From Bact-08 sp964533215 (GTDB lineage: Bacteria; Bacteroidota; Bacteroidia; Bacteroidales; UBA932), in NCBI GenBank assembly GCA_964533215.1, contig CAZHLJ010000007.1, positions 1-64,000 on the forward strand: a stretch of DNA of 64,000 nt, read 5' to 3'. The notes under the pieces were generated by a model, which ran no database searches, had not been told where the DNA came from, and was given only the letters and a program-made list of their open reading frames with translations. Positions 16,553 to 25,941 of this stretch are shown piece by piece (within the stretch, counting starts at the first letter, position 1; every line of letters starts with the position of its first letter). The translations under genes and the position numbers were made by a program.

Positions 16553-18042
16553 TATAAAACCTTGGTTTCCCTAAGGAAGCTCACAGCCTTATTCATATTA
16601 GTATACATAACCTCATCCTCTGCAATGAAGGGAACATATTTCCGGAACTCCGAAACGAATTGCTCCAATACAGGGGAACTTTTGCCAGGACGTCTGAATT
16701 CAATTGCCTGAGCAGCATTCATCATCTCTATTGCAAGTATTTTTTCTACATTTTCTACAACCCTGAAGCACTTAGTCGCAGCATTTGCGCCCATGCTTAC
16801 ATGATCTTCCTGCCCCTGCGAAGAGTCTATAGTATCTACGCATGCAGGAGTACAGAGCTGCTTGTTCTGGCTCACTATTGAAGCCTGACTGTACTGAGGG
16901 ATCATGAACCCTGAGTTAAGTCCCGGATGAGCAACCAGGAATGAAGGTAATCCCCTCTTGCCCGAGATAAGCTGATACGTGCGCCTCTCCGAAATACTTC
17001 CTATTTCTGCCATAGCAATTGACAGGAAGTCTAGAGGCAAGGCCAGTGGCTGACCATGGAAATTTCCGGCAGAAATGATAAGGTCCTCTTCTGGGAGAAT
17101 CGTTGGATTGTCCGTTGCACTGTTCAGTTCTGTTACAAATGCGTTTTCAATATACGCAATGGCGTCCTTCGAAGCTCCGTGAACCTGAGGTACACAACGG
17201 AAAGAATATGGATCCTGAACATGTTTCTTTGGCAAATCAATAAGGCTGCTTCCCTCAAGATATTCTTTCATCTTGGCTGCGGTCTCAACCTGCCCCTTGT
17301 GTGGCCTTATTGCGTGCACGCCCGGAGTAAATGGCTCCTTCCTTCCATCATAAGCCTCAAGAGAAAGTGCCGCAATCTTATCTGCCAACGCAGATAATTT
17401 TTTAGCCTTCCTTATGTTCCATATGCTATATGCCAGCATGAACTGAGTCCCGTTCAGCAGAGCCAACCCCTCTTTTGAAGCAAGAGTCAATGGCTCCCAT
17501 CCGAATTTTTTATTTATCTCCTGTGTGCCATATCTCTTGCCCATATAGTTAACTTCTCCCAGACCGAGTAGAGGCAAACACATATTTGCAAGTGGAGCCA
17601 GGTCTCCTGAGGCTCCAAGAGAGCCCTGTTGATATACTACCGGCCATACATTATTGTTGAACATTTCAACTAGCCTTTCCACAGTTTCAAGTCTTACTCC
17701 CGAATATCCGTATGAAAGAGATTTCACTTTAAGGAACATCATAAGTCTTACTATCTCCTGTGGAACCTCCTCACCCATTCCGCAGGCGTGTGATACCACA
17801 AGATTTCTCTGTAGCTGTGAAAGTTGATCAATGTCAACCGTAACGTTACATAGTGACCCGAAGCCTGTTGTTATTCCATAAATCGGTTCTTTCTGGCTTT
17901 TCATCTTATCATCCAGATACCTCCGACAATTGGTTATCCTCTCGATAACCTCTTCCGATAACTCTATCTTACATTCAGAACCAAACAGAACCTCAAGATC
18001 TTCCAGTGTGTGACGCTTCAGGCTTACATGAAAACTCTCCAT
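16552..18042 (-). CDS. hutH: Histidine ammonia-lyase
   Basis: A 496-residue cytoplasmic enzyme that removes ammonia from L-histidine to give urocanate. The MIO prosthetic group forms from A144-S145-G146 in GSLGASGDLAP, and the catalytic Tyr is Y55 in PIYGITTGFG. Further family motifs are LLNGTQ, QDPYSFRC.PQVHG, NSATDNP and GNFHGQPLA. First gene of the operon. A -7 box TATATTTG lies on the minus strand at 18083-18090, 41 nt before the start. No urocanase gene (hutU) follows in this window. Confidence 0.96.
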   Translation of the reverse strand: MESFHVSLKRHTLEDLEVLFGSECKIELSEEVIERITNCRRYLDDKMKSQKEPIYGITTGFGSLCNVTVDIDQLSQLQRNLVVSHACGMGEEVPQEIVRLMMFLKVKSLSYGYSGVRLETVERLVEMFNNNVWPVVYQQGSLGASGDLAPLANMCLPLLGLGEVNYMGKRYGTQEINKKFGWEPLTLASKEGLALLNGTQFMLAYSIWNIRKAKKLSALADKIAALSLEAYDGRKEPFTPGVHAIRPHKGQVETAAKMKEYLEGSSLIDLPKKHVQDPYSFRCVPQVHGASKDAIAYIENAFVTELNSATDNPTILPEEDLIISAGNFHGQPLALPLDFLSIAMAEIGSISERRTYQLISGKRGLPSFLVAHPGLNSGFMIPQYSQASIVSQNKQLCTPACVDTIDSSQGQEDHVSMGANAATKCFRVVENVEKILAIEMMNAAQAIEFRRPGKSSPVLEQFVSEFRKYVPFIAEDEVMYTNMNKAVSFLRETKVL

Positions 18043-18082
18043 ATTGACTTATATTTTATTACTATTTGTTAAAATTTAGCTA

Positions 18083-18090
18083 CAAATATA
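18083..18090 (-). promoter_or_regulatory. hutH -7 box
   Basis: TATATTTG on the minus strand fits TAnnTTTG. The region where a -33 box would sit (about 18110) is occupied by the susD terminator hairpin, so promoter and terminator overlap. Confidence 0.6.
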
Positions 18091-18095
18091 TATAA

Positions 18096-18140
18096 AAAAG
18101 AGAAGGCCGACTAAAAATTGCTTTCAGCCGGCCTCTTTTG
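18096..18140 (-). terminator. Terminator of the SusCD operon
   Basis: On the minus strand AAAGAGGCCGGCTGAAAGC... pairs with ...GTCGGCCTTCTCTTTTTT: arms GGCCG/CGGCC with an A+G/C+T extension and a run of six T. It separates susD from hutH. Confidence 0.75.
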
Positions 18141-18159
18141 TAAGTATATTAGGTTTGGT

Positions 18160-19623
18160 TTAATATCCAGGATTCTGTTGTGGTAAGATTTGTGGATTTG
18201 CATCCAGCTCTTCTTTTGGAATAGGCAATATTGTCTTATAGAATGTCCTGTCTACTGTCTGTGTTCGGTGAACTATTACTACAGCCGGAGATATGAAATC
18301 ATCGTTGAATTTGATGCTCTTGTTCAGACGCATCATATCAAAGAATCTGTGACCCTCTGCAAAAAGCTCTTTACTTCTCTCATCCAGTATCATATCCAAA
18401 TTAACTGTTGCCGCTGTTGCCGGAGCAAGACCTGGGGATCTTTTGCGTATGGCATTTAGATAATCTGCAGCTTTCTGTTTATCCGTAGGAAGAACCGCCT
18501 CAGCGGCAATCAGATAAATCTCTGAAAGACGGATAACTTTAATATCGACAGCCGAGATAGAGCCTTTGTCTCCTGTAAGGTTGGCTCCACCTACATATTT
18601 CATGCAAGAACCGAATCTGGTTTTGGAAGTTTCATCATAATCCATGATCCCCCAGCGGACATCACTTGGGTCCTGTCCAAGTCTTGAGAGAAAATAATCA
18701 CTTGCCATAAACCATCCCATAGCACTCTTTACCTTTGAGGCGCGTAATAGATAGTAGCCTAATGAACTTGTACCTAGATCTGCTTCCGAGAGGTTGACTG
18801 CAAGTGCAAAAATTGACTCAGTTGCAGCAGGAGATTGGGTTGACCATGAGCTAACCCATTTATCGTTTGCATACAATGAATATTTACCACTAGTGATTAC
18901 AGCCTGGGCTGCAACCAAAGCATCGGCATATCTTTCCATATAGAGGTTAACTCTAGCTTGCTCTGCCATATTTGCATAGTAGTTGATATATCCGTTTTTC
19001 ACTGTTTTTGGAAGAATAGGAGCTCCATCTGTCAAATCTTTCATTATCTGTGTATAAACCTCATTTACAGTTGCTCGGGTAGGCTGAGCTGTTGCATCAA
19101 GAGGTTTAAGGATCAAAGGAACACCGTAAGAGGTCTTGTCCATGTTGTAAGGTTTGCCATAAAGACGAACAAGGTCAAAATAAAACATTGCCCTCGCTGT
19201 CAACGCCTGACCTTTGCATTCGCTCAGTGCAGTAGATCCTTTTCCTGCCGCTTCTATTTTTTCTATATTGGCTAACAGGTTGTTAGCTTGAAGAATACAG
19301 TGGTAGATTTGTGACCAATATCCAGAGTATGAACCAGAAGATGCTGAGTGATTGAACACATAGAGGCCATCAGACCCTCTTCCCTGAGAACGAATGGCAA
19401 AATCGCCACCTTTGGCATCACCATAAAGCAGGAAGTTTCTACCATAGTAGTCAGAGGATGTCATTTTCCTCATCAGCCCGTTAATTACCACCTGGGCATC
19501 TGCCGCAGTGGTGATGGAGGTATTGGCTGGTGCTGAATTTGTTGGCTTTACATCCAGGAAACCCTCGCAAGATGAAAGCAGAACAATGCACAGTATTGTA
19601 ATATATATATTTATCTTTTTCAT
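18160..19623 (-). CDS. SusD/RagB-family surface lipoprotein
   Basis: A 487-residue outer-membrane-anchored lipoprotein (MKKINIYITILCIVLLSSCEG, lipobox Cys19, then FLDVKPTNSA typical of SusD). The N-terminal TPR-like helices and the C-terminal RSPGLAPAT, ELFAEGHRFFDMMRL and LPIPKEELDANPQILPQQNPGY are diagnostic. SusD proteins are the lid on SusC and bind the substrate before TonB-driven import. It lies 18 nt after its SusC partner. The substrate cannot be told from sequence; no glycoside hydrolase is next to it, but the histidine operon is directly downstream. Confidence 0.93.
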   Translation of the reverse strand: MKKINIYITILCIVLLSSCEGFLDVKPTNSAPANTSITTAADAQVVINGLMRKMTSSDYYGRNFLLYGDAKGGDFAIRSQGRGSDGLYVFNHSASSGSYSGYWSQIYHCILQANNLLANIEKIEAAGKGSTALSECKGQALTARAMFYFDLVRLYGKPYNMDKTSYGVPLILKPLDATAQPTRATVNEVYTQIMKDLTDGAPILPKTVKNGYINYYANMAEQARVNLYMERYADALVAAQAVITSGKYSLYANDKWVSSWSTQSPAATESIFALAVNLSEADLGTSSLGYYLLRASKVKSAMGWFMASDYFLSRLGQDPSDVRWGIMDYDETSKTRFGSCMKYVGGANLTGDKGSISAVDIKVIRLSEIYLIAAEAVLPTDKQKAADYLNAIRKRSPGLAPATAATVNLDMILDERSKELFAEGHRFFDMMRLNKSIKFNDDFISPAVVIVHRTQTVDRTFYKTILPIPKEELDANPQILPQQNPGY

Positions 19624-19641
19624 TGTAGAGTCAATTAATAA

Positions 19642-22600
19642 TTAGAAACTAAATTCAATACCGAAAGTATAAGTCTTTCCCATTGGAATTTCCCAACCTC
19701 TTGTACCATATTCAGACACTTCAGGATCATATACATCATATGCAGATATGGTCCATAAATTTGAACCATTGAAGTAAATTCTCACATTTGATACATTAAC
19801 CTTACTGACAATGTTCTTTGGAAGGTTATATCCCAGAACTAAATTCTTCAATCTCAGATAGTCAGCCTTATGCATATGACGACTGCTGTATTGGTTTACA
19901 TCTTCCATGTCAATAGCTGCACGCATTGGATATTTTGCATCTTTGTGCTCAGGAGTCCATCTGTTGTCATAAGCATCTTTGGAAATAACTCTTTCCCAGT
20001 AGTATCCATCATCATTTATGTCACGTCCTGCACCATCGTATGAGTACCCTCCAATTTTATATGTAAAGTTCAGACCCAATGATATCCCTTTCCAGTTTAA
20101 GTCTGTATTGATACCTCCGAAGACTTTTGGATTGATATTTCCAATGATTTTTTCGGTTGCATCTGTATAATCGTAAGTTGCAGGACGTCCGTTTACGGTC
20201 GTCTCAGCTGGCTTGTCGTTATTCAGAAACCATACATTTTTACCAGTTTCATCCTCTACTCCAGCCCATTCCAGACCGTAGAGAGCCAGTGTGGATTTGC
20301 CTTCTTTATATATAAATTGAGCTCTATCATCTCCTCCTATAGGATCATACCAGACGATATCATTGCCTCCATATAATTTTGTCACTTCAGACTTGATGAA
20401 TGATGCTGTAAGACCAGCACTCCAGGTAAGATCTTTGGTTTTTAGAATATCTCCATTCAATTCAATTTCAAGACCATGGTTGTTAATTTCGCCGATGTTC
20501 TTTAGGGTTGTCCCAAAACCTGTAATCAAAGAGATAGGCACGCTCTGAAGTAAGTCTTTTGAATCTCTGTTGAAATATTCAACAGTTCCTGTCAATCTCT
20601 GTTTAAACAATCCAAACTCAATTGCAACGTTTGTAGTATTGCTCTTTTCCCATGAAAGGTTTGGATCTGCAATTGTGCTTACTCCACCACCCGGCTGCTC
20701 AATATACTTACTGGTATATGAAGTCAATGACCTCCATCCGTAATTATCAGGAGGAAGTGTACCATTGACACCATAAGAAGCTCTAAGACGTAAACTGCTT
20801 ATAAGATCAATGTTCTGCATGAACTTTTCACTGTCAATTCTCCAAGAACCGGCAAGTGACCAGAAATTACCCCAACGGGTTTCAGGACCCAATTTCGATG
20901 AGCCGTCACGGCGGAATGAAGCAGAAGCATAATATTTATTATCGTAGTTGTAAGTGAGACGTGACAGAACAGACATCATGTTGTTTGCCCAATTGTATGC
21001 ATTGGCATCCAATTTGCCAGCTGTGGCAACTGTATGAAGTGAACTTGTAGGCAAGTTGGTTCCTGATGAACGCTGGAAATCTGTTTTGTTCTTTTCAGCT
21101 TCCCAACCAACAAGCAAACTCAAATTGTGCTTTTCTAAAAAAGTCTTATTATAGTTCATTGTTGTCGATGAAACCAGCTTGTTTACATTGGTGCTCATTT
21201 CTGTTACCGACCCAGCTGTTGCAGATCCATTATAGTGATTTGCGCTATAATATATATGATCCAATGTCTGGGTATTGTCATACGAAAAGACTGATTTCAA
21301 CACTAACTCCGGTAAAATTGTAATTGTAGCTGTTTCGTTTGCAGAAACTTTCAATGTCTTTGACGAGTTTTCCCATTCTTTGTTATAATAAACAGGATTG
21401 TATGCATAGCTTCCGTATCTTGCTGTCCATTGCTCTCCTGTAAGATAATCTGTCGGCCAATATAAAGGCCATAATAAATTACGTGATTGTAGGAAATAGT
21501 TAGCTCCGGTAGAACGGGTATCGTTGAATCCACTCTTTTCACTACGTGCAATATTGATGTTTGTTGCAAACTCAATATTTTTATTGACTTTCTGAGAAAG
21601 GTTGATACGGCCGGTTATACGATCATAATCGTTGACAACGCTACGGCCCTGATCTTTTGTATAAGACAAGGATGTATAGTAGTTTGAAGTCTCGGTTGCA
21701 CCTCCAATAGATAAGTCATATGTCTGATAAACGGCAGTTCTGAACAATTCTTTGTTCCAATCGTAGAATTTACCAGCTCTATCGCCACCTATTGTTAGAG
21801 ATTTTGCAGTGAAGTCAGGAGCTGAGAAGGTGTACCCGTGTTTGTTAAACCTTTTGCTTAGTTGAGCAAGGGCTGCAACACTGGCTGCTTCGTTGGTCTT
21901 ATTCTGGTAATAGACTCCAGCATTCCAAAAATTCTCGTAGTACATCAGTACCTGCTCTTCTGCAGAAGCAGCTTCAAAGTTGTCTGTAGCCCAAGTAGGC
22001 GTGATACCTACAGATGCCTTGAAGTTTACAATTGGTCTTCCAAGCTTTCCTCTCTTAGTGGTAATGACGATCACGCCATTTGCTGCACGTGAACCGTATA
22101 ACGATGAGGCAGCTGCATCTTTCAAAACTGTCAAAGACTCTATATCATTAGGATTCAATGTACTCATTACATTGTTGGAAGTATAGATATAGTCACCCAA
22201 CTGACCGGCACCTCCCGATATGACAGGGACTCCATCTATAACGTAAAGTGGTTCATTTGAAGCTCTCATGGAGCCAATTCCCCGGACACGAATTGACGAA
22301 GTTGATCCGGCCTGACCTGATACAGTAGTGACTTGCATACCGGCAACCTTACCACTAAGGGCACTTTCAAAAGAGACGCTAGGCATATCTTTTATTGCAT
22401 CGGCCTTAACGACATTGGCAGCTCCGGTAAATGTACTTTTTTTGGCTGTACCGTAAGCAACAACCATTACCTCTTCAAGGTTCTGGGTTTGAGAAACCAG
22501 GGTGACATTTATTACAGCTCTTCCATTTACGGGAACCTCCTGAGTTGTAAAACCAATGTAGGAAAAGACAAGAATGGCATCACCTGGGATATTGTTCAAG

Positions 22601-22779
22601 GTGAACTTTCCATCCAAATCTGTAGCTGCTCCTACACCTTTGGCACCCTTAACCTGGATGCTGGCATAAGGAATTGCAGATCCATCTTCCGATGAAGTCA
22701 CAGTACCCGTAACCTTCATCTGAGCCAAAGCCATATTGACGAGCAATAGGGATAAGACGAACAAGATCGTTTTCTTCAT
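19642..22779 (-). CDS. SusC/RagA-family TonB-dependent transporter
   Basis: A 1045-residue outer-membrane protein with signal peptide (MKKTILFVLSLLLVNMALAQ). An N-terminal carboxypeptidase-regulatory-like domain (about 22-95: KVTGTVTSSEDGSAIPYASI) leads to the TonB box area (EEVMVVAYGTAKK), the plug domain with VRGIGSMRASNEPLYVIDGV and LKDAAASSLYGSRAANGVI, and a beta barrel ending in YTFGIEFSF with a terminal aromatic residue. No N-terminal signalling extension for an anti-sigma factor is visible, and no sigma/anti-sigma pair adjoins it. The gap 22780-23121 upstream is A+T-rich and shows no perfect -7 box. Confidence 0.95.
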   Translation of the reverse strand: MKKTILFVLSLLLVNMALAQMKVTGTVTSSEDGSAIPYASIQVKGAKGVGAATDLDGKFTLNNIPGDAILVFSYIGFTTQEVPVNGRAVINVTLVSQTQNLEEVMVVAYGTAKKSTFTGAANVVKADAIKDMPSVSFESALSGKVAGMQVTTVSGQAGSTSSIRVRGIGSMRASNEPLYVIDGVPVISGGAGQLGDYIYTSNNVMSTLNPNDIESLTVLKDAAASSLYGSRAANGVIVITTKRGKLGRPIVNFKASVGITPTWATDNFEAASAEEQVLMYYENFWNAGVYYQNKTNEAASVAALAQLSKRFNKHGYTFSAPDFTAKSLTIGGDRAGKFYDWNKELFRTAVYQTYDLSIGGATETSNYYTSLSYTKDQGRSVVNDYDRITGRINLSQKVNKNIEFATNINIARSEKSGFNDTRSTGANYFLQSRNLLWPLYWPTDYLTGEQWTARYGSYAYNPVYYNKEWENSSKTLKVSANETATITILPELVLKSVFSYDNTQTLDHIYYSANHYNGSATAGSVTEMSTNVNKLVSSTTMNYNKTFLEKHNLSLLVGWEAEKNKTDFQRSSGTNLPTSSLHTVATAGKLDANAYNWANNMMSVLSRLTYNYDNKYYASASFRRDGSSKLGPETRWGNFWSLAGSWRIDSEKFMQNIDLISSLRLRASYGVNGTLPPDNYGWRSLTSYTSKYIEQPGGGVSTIADPNLSWEKSNTTNVAIEFGLFKQRLTGTVEYFNRDSKDLLQSVPISLITGFGTTLKNIGEINNHGLEIELNGDILKTKDLTWSAGLTASFIKSEVTKLYGGNDIVWYDPIGGDDRAQFIYKEGKSTLALYGLEWAGVEDETGKNVWFLNNDKPAETTVNGRPATYDYTDATEKIIGNINPKVFGGINTDLNWKGISLGLNFTYKIGGYSYDGAGRDINDDGYYWERVISKDAYDNRWTPEHKDAKYPMRAAIDMEDVNQYSSRHMHKADYLRLKNLVLGYNLPKNIVSKVNVSNVRIYFNGSNLWTISAYDVYDPEVSEYGTRGWEIPMGKTYTFGIEFSF

Positions 22780-23071
22780 AGATTAAATAATGTTAAGTTA
22801 GTTTAAGTTTAAAATTGGTTATAATGTAACGACTTCGAATTTATTGAAATAACTTCACTTTTCCAAATATTTGTAAACATTTAAAAATATATTTCATATG
22901 ATTGATAGTCAGAAGGCTGCACCAGCTTTCCCCGTCTTTTTTTTCAATAAAATATGATAAAAATTACATTTATTTCTCAACTGCATTACAAATTGATACC
23001 TTTTAATGCATTTCACTTTCGATTCATTGGAATATTTACAAAAACACCAAAACCAAGCTGATGATATGGCA

Positions 23072-23098
23072 TAAAAAAAGGCGCCGGATAAGGCGCCT
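23072..23098 (-). terminator. Intrinsic terminator of pnp
   Basis: AGGCGCC (23079-23085) and GGCGCCT (23092-23098) make a 7-bp G+C stem followed on the minus strand by a run of T (23073-23079). The rest of the 342-nt gap 22780-23121 shows no gene. Confidence 0.9.
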
Positions 23099-23121
23099 AT
23101 AATATATTACTATTTAATAGA

Positions 23122-25365
23122 TTAATCTCTATGAAATGGTTTGCGGTCATCATCCCTGCGTGGGCCTCTGTCATCCCTGCGTGGACCTCTATCATCCCTA
23201 CGAGGACCTCTGTCATCTCTACGAGGTTTGTGTTCCGGTTCAACATATCCCTCTGGTTTTGGTATAAGAGCCTTACGAGACAACCTCATCTTCCCAGTCT
23301 TGGCATCAATCTCGAGAAGCTTCACCTCAACCTCGTCGCCAACCTTAACAACATCCTCGACATTGGCTACCTTCTTCCAGTCAAGCTCAGAGATATGCAA
23401 CAGCCCCTCTTTACCAGGAAGAATCTGAACAAATGCACCGAATTCCAATATTGAGACAACCTTCCCTGTATATACTGTACCAGCTTCAGGAACTGTAGTG
23501 ATACCTTTAATCCAGTTCAAGGCTGCATCCATGCTCTCCTGATTTTCTCCGAAGATGTCCACGATACCTGTCTTATCCTGCTCTGTAATAGTAATTGTTG
23601 TGCCGGTAACCTTCTGTATCTCCTGAATGACTTTTCCGCCAGTTCCGATAACAGCTCCGATAAAATCTCCAGGTATAACTATCTGGATGATTCTTGGAAC
23701 ATGAGGTTTGTAGTCCTCACGAGGTTCACTGATTGTTTTCATCATCTCGCCCATAATATGCAAGCGACCCTGACGAGCCTGCTCCAATGCTTGCTCCAAC
23801 ACCTCATAAGGAAGACCGTCCACCTTTATATCCATCTGAGTTGCCGTGATACCGTCTCTAGTACCTGTAACCTTGAAGTCCATATCTCCCAAATGATCCT
23901 CATCTCCGAGAATATCAGAAAGAACAGCAAACTTCTTGGTCTTGGCATCTGTAATCAAACCCATTGCAATACCCGAAACCGGTTTCTTTATTTTGACACC
24001 TGCATCCATAAGAGCCAACGTACCTGCACAGACTGTTGCCATAGATGAAGAACCATTAGACTCAAGAATATCTGAGACAACCCTTACAGCATAAGGATTC
24101 TCCTCTCCTGTTGGGACAACGAATTTAAGAGCTCTCATTGCAAGGTTACCATGACCAATCTCTCTGCGGCCGACTCCTCTCTGAGGTTTTGCCTCTCCTG
24201 TACTGAATGGAGGGAAGTTGTAGTGAAGGACGAATTGAGAAGAACCTTCCACCAGAACTTCATCTATCTCTTTCATATCCATTTTAGTACCTAACGTAAC
24301 CGTCGTCAATGACTGAGTCTCGCCCCTTGTAAAGATAGCAGATCCGTGAGTTGCCGGAAGATAATCAACTTCACACCATATTGGTCTGATTTGTTTTGTA
24401 TTTCTTCCGTCAAGACGAAGATCCTCGTTAAGTATCATATTACGCATTGCCTCTTTCTCAACAGCATGATAATATCTTTCAATAATTACCCTCTTTGCAG
24501 CAGCATCTTCTTCCGACATTGTTGCTACGAATTCTGCTTTCAGTGCATCAAAAGCGTCGCTTCTCTCATGCTTTGCGGTAACGGATTTCGCTATTGCATA
24601 GCATTTGTCATAGCAATACTCATGAATTGCTGCACGAAGCTCCTCATCCTGTACTTCATGACAGTATGCTTTCTTCTGAGATTTTCCAGCCTCTTCCATA
24701 AGCTCAATCTGAGCCCTGCACTGGGTTTTAATCTCCTCATGAGCAAACTTGATTGCATCAAGCATATCCTTTTCTCCAACCTCTTTCATCTCTCCCTCAA
24801 CCATCATGATATTATCTATAGTTGCAGCTACCATTATATCTATATCTGCCTTTTCCAGTTCACTGAATGTAGGATTAATGACAAAGTTGCCATCAATTCT
24901 AGCAACCCTTACCTCAGAAATTGGCCCGTTGAAGGGAATATCGCTGACAGCAATGGCTGCTGAAGCAGCTAGACCGGCAAGGGCATCCGGCATAATATCC
25001 TTTTCTGCCGAGATCAGATTTACAGTAACAAAAACTTCTGCATGAAAATCATCCGGAAAAAGTGGACGAAGTGCACGGTCGATCAAACGAGCCACCAATA
25101 TCTCTGAGTCATTGGCTCTGCCCTCTCTTTTCAAAAATCCTCCTGGGTATCTGCCGGCAGAGGCGTACTTCTCTTTGTACTCAACTGAGAGTGGCATGAA
25201 ATCCACCTCTTCCTTTGCTTCCTTTGCACAGGTTACAGCTGCCAATAACATGGTCTTACCCATTTTTACAACAACAGCTCCATCTGCCTGCTTTGCCAGT
25301 TTTCCTGTTTCAATCTCGATAGTTCTGCCATCTTTAAGCTGGATGGTCTTTTTTACTATATTCAT
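23122..25365 (-). CDS. pnp: Polyribonucleotide nucleotidyltransferase (PNPase)
   Basis: A 747-residue 3'-5' exoribonuclease that degrades RNA phosphorolytically. Two RNase PH-like domains (about 10-220 and 300-530; GREGRANDSEILVARLIDRA, FSTGEAKPQRGVGRREIGHG), a KH domain (IVIPGDFIGAVIGTGGKVIQ, about 555-610) and an S1 domain (GTVYTGKVVSILEFGAFVQI, about 620-690) are in family order. The tail is an arginine-rich repeat (GPRRDDR x4). I start it at ATG 25365 (MNIVKKTIQL), five codons after another ATG at 25380, because family members begin close to the KKTIQL strand. It follows rpsO, the classic arrangement, but each gene has its own promoter and terminator. Confidence 0.96.
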   Translation of the reverse strand: MNIVKKTIQLKDGRTIEIETGKLAKQADGAVVVKMGKTMLLAAVTCAKEAKEEVDFMPLSVEYKEKYASAGRYPGGFLKREGRANDSEILVARLIDRALRPLFPDDFHAEVFVTVNLISAEKDIMPDALAGLAASAAIAVSDIPFNGPISEVRVARIDGNFVINPTFSELEKADIDIMVAATIDNIMMVEGEMKEVGEKDMLDAIKFAHEEIKTQCRAQIELMEEAGKSQKKAYCHEVQDEELRAAIHEYCYDKCYAIAKSVTAKHERSDAFDALKAEFVATMSEEDAAAKRVIIERYYHAVEKEAMRNMILNEDLRLDGRNTKQIRPIWCEVDYLPATHGSAIFTRGETQSLTTVTLGTKMDMKEIDEVLVEGSSQFVLHYNFPPFSTGEAKPQRGVGRREIGHGNLAMRALKFVVPTGEENPYAVRVVSDILESNGSSSMATVCAGTLALMDAGVKIKKPVSGIAMGLITDAKTKKFAVLSDILGDEDHLGDMDFKVTGTRDGITATQMDIKVDGLPYEVLEQALEQARQGRLHIMGEMMKTISEPREDYKPHVPRIIQIVIPGDFIGAVIGTGGKVIQEIQKVTGTTITITEQDKTGIVDIFGENQESMDAALNWIKGITTVPEAGTVYTGKVVSILEFGAFVQILPGKEGLLHISELDWKKVANVEDVVKVGDEVEVKLLEIDAKTGKMRLSRKALIPKPEGYVEPEHKPRRDDRGPRRDDRGPRRDDRGPRRDDDRKPFHRD
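23151..23234 (-). repeat. Tandem 21-bp repeats in the pnp tail
   Basis: About four copies of a 21-bp unit (CATCCCTGCGTGG.CCTCT on the plus strand, starting at 23151, 23172, 23193 and 23214) encode the repeated RRDDRGP motif at the PNPase C-terminus. The unit is in frame, so copy-number change only lengthens or shortens the tail. Confidence 0.85.
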
Positions 25366-25472
25366 ATAATTTCTATGCAACTCGTCTCTCCCTACGAGAG
25401 TTTATTAATAATGATTATTCCGCTATACCCCCTGCCTCGAGTCGCTTTTTTGACAAGATGTATAATATTTTG

Positions 25473-25480
25473 CAAATGTA
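25473..25480 (-). promoter_or_regulatory. pnp -7 box
   Basis: TACATTTG on the minus strand fits TAnnTTTG and lies just after the rpsO terminator. The implied leader of about 100 nt contains a short hairpin, CTCGT/ACGAG (25381-25385 / 25394-25398), next to the pnp start. Confidence 0.65.
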
Positions 25481-25503
25481 GTCAGATTATTGGAAAGGAT
25501 AAA

Positions 25504-25535
25504 TAAAAAAAAGGTGCCGGAAAGGCACCTGATTT
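25504..25535 (-). terminator. Intrinsic terminator of rpsO
   Basis: AGGTGCC (25513-25519) and GGCACCT (25525-25531) form the stem; eight or more T residues follow on the minus strand. Confidence 0.9.
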
Positions 25536-25542
25536 TTTGGCT

Positions 25543-25818
25543 TTATTTACGAAGGTTAAGAGCCTTCACTATATTTCTGTATCTCTCGATGTCTGTTGCC
25601 TTTAGGTAATCCAGAAGACGACGTCTCTTACCAACCAGTTTCAACAAAGATCTTTGAGTTCCATAATCTTTCTTGTTGCTTTTCATGTGATTTGTAAGAT
25701 GAGCGATACGGTAGGAAAATAAAGCTACCTGACTCTCAGGTGAGCCGGTATCTGCATTAGACTTTCCGTATTGTCCGAAAATCTCTTGCTTTTTGTCTGC
25801 TGCTAAATAAGTTGCCAT
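25543..25818 (-). CDS. rpsO: 30S ribosomal protein S15
   Basis: A 91-residue protein of the small ribosomal subunit that binds 16S rRNA in the platform. GSPESQVALFSYRIAHLTNH and DYGTQRSLLKLVGKRRRLLD are the conserved S15 helices. The start is ATG 25818 (MATYLAADKK); upstream in-frame codons lie in the promoter. Terminator and separate pnp promoter follow. Confidence 0.97.
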   Translation of the reverse strand: MATYLAADKKQEIFGQYGKSNADTGSPESQVALFSYRIAHLTNHMKSNKKDYGTQRSLLKLVGKRRRLLDYLKATDIERYRNIVKALNLRK

Positions 25819-25866
25819 TGTTCTAAGCAATTGATAATTAAAATTCTTTCCCCAAAATTGGGATGG

Positions 25867-25897
25867 CAAATATAGACAATAATTTTCACAGCGCAAC
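25867..25897 (-). promoter_or_regulatory. rpsO promoter
   Basis: A perfect -7 box TATATTTG (25867-25874, minus strand) is preceded after 19 nt by GTTG, one base off the TTTG -33 box. It lies about 50 nt before the rpsO start. Confidence 0.75.
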
Positions 25898-25941
25898 ATT
25901 TTTCTTAATTTTGTCTTTAAATAAAATATCTTTCACACAGC

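Noticed and set aside
22780..23121. Search for a regulatory system or small gene upstream of susC
   Set aside because: Only A+T-rich DNA and the pnp terminator; the nearest -7-like site (AATATTTG) is off consensus and no sigma/anti-sigma genes adjoin.
23151..23234. Possible CRISPR or minisatellite
   Set aside because: Contiguous 21-bp units without spacers, in frame with the PNPase tail; coding repeat only.
24346..24963. 205-codon plus-strand frame opposite pnp
   Set aside because: Entirely antisense to conserved PNPase coding sequence; Cys- and Phe-rich composition typical of shadow frames.
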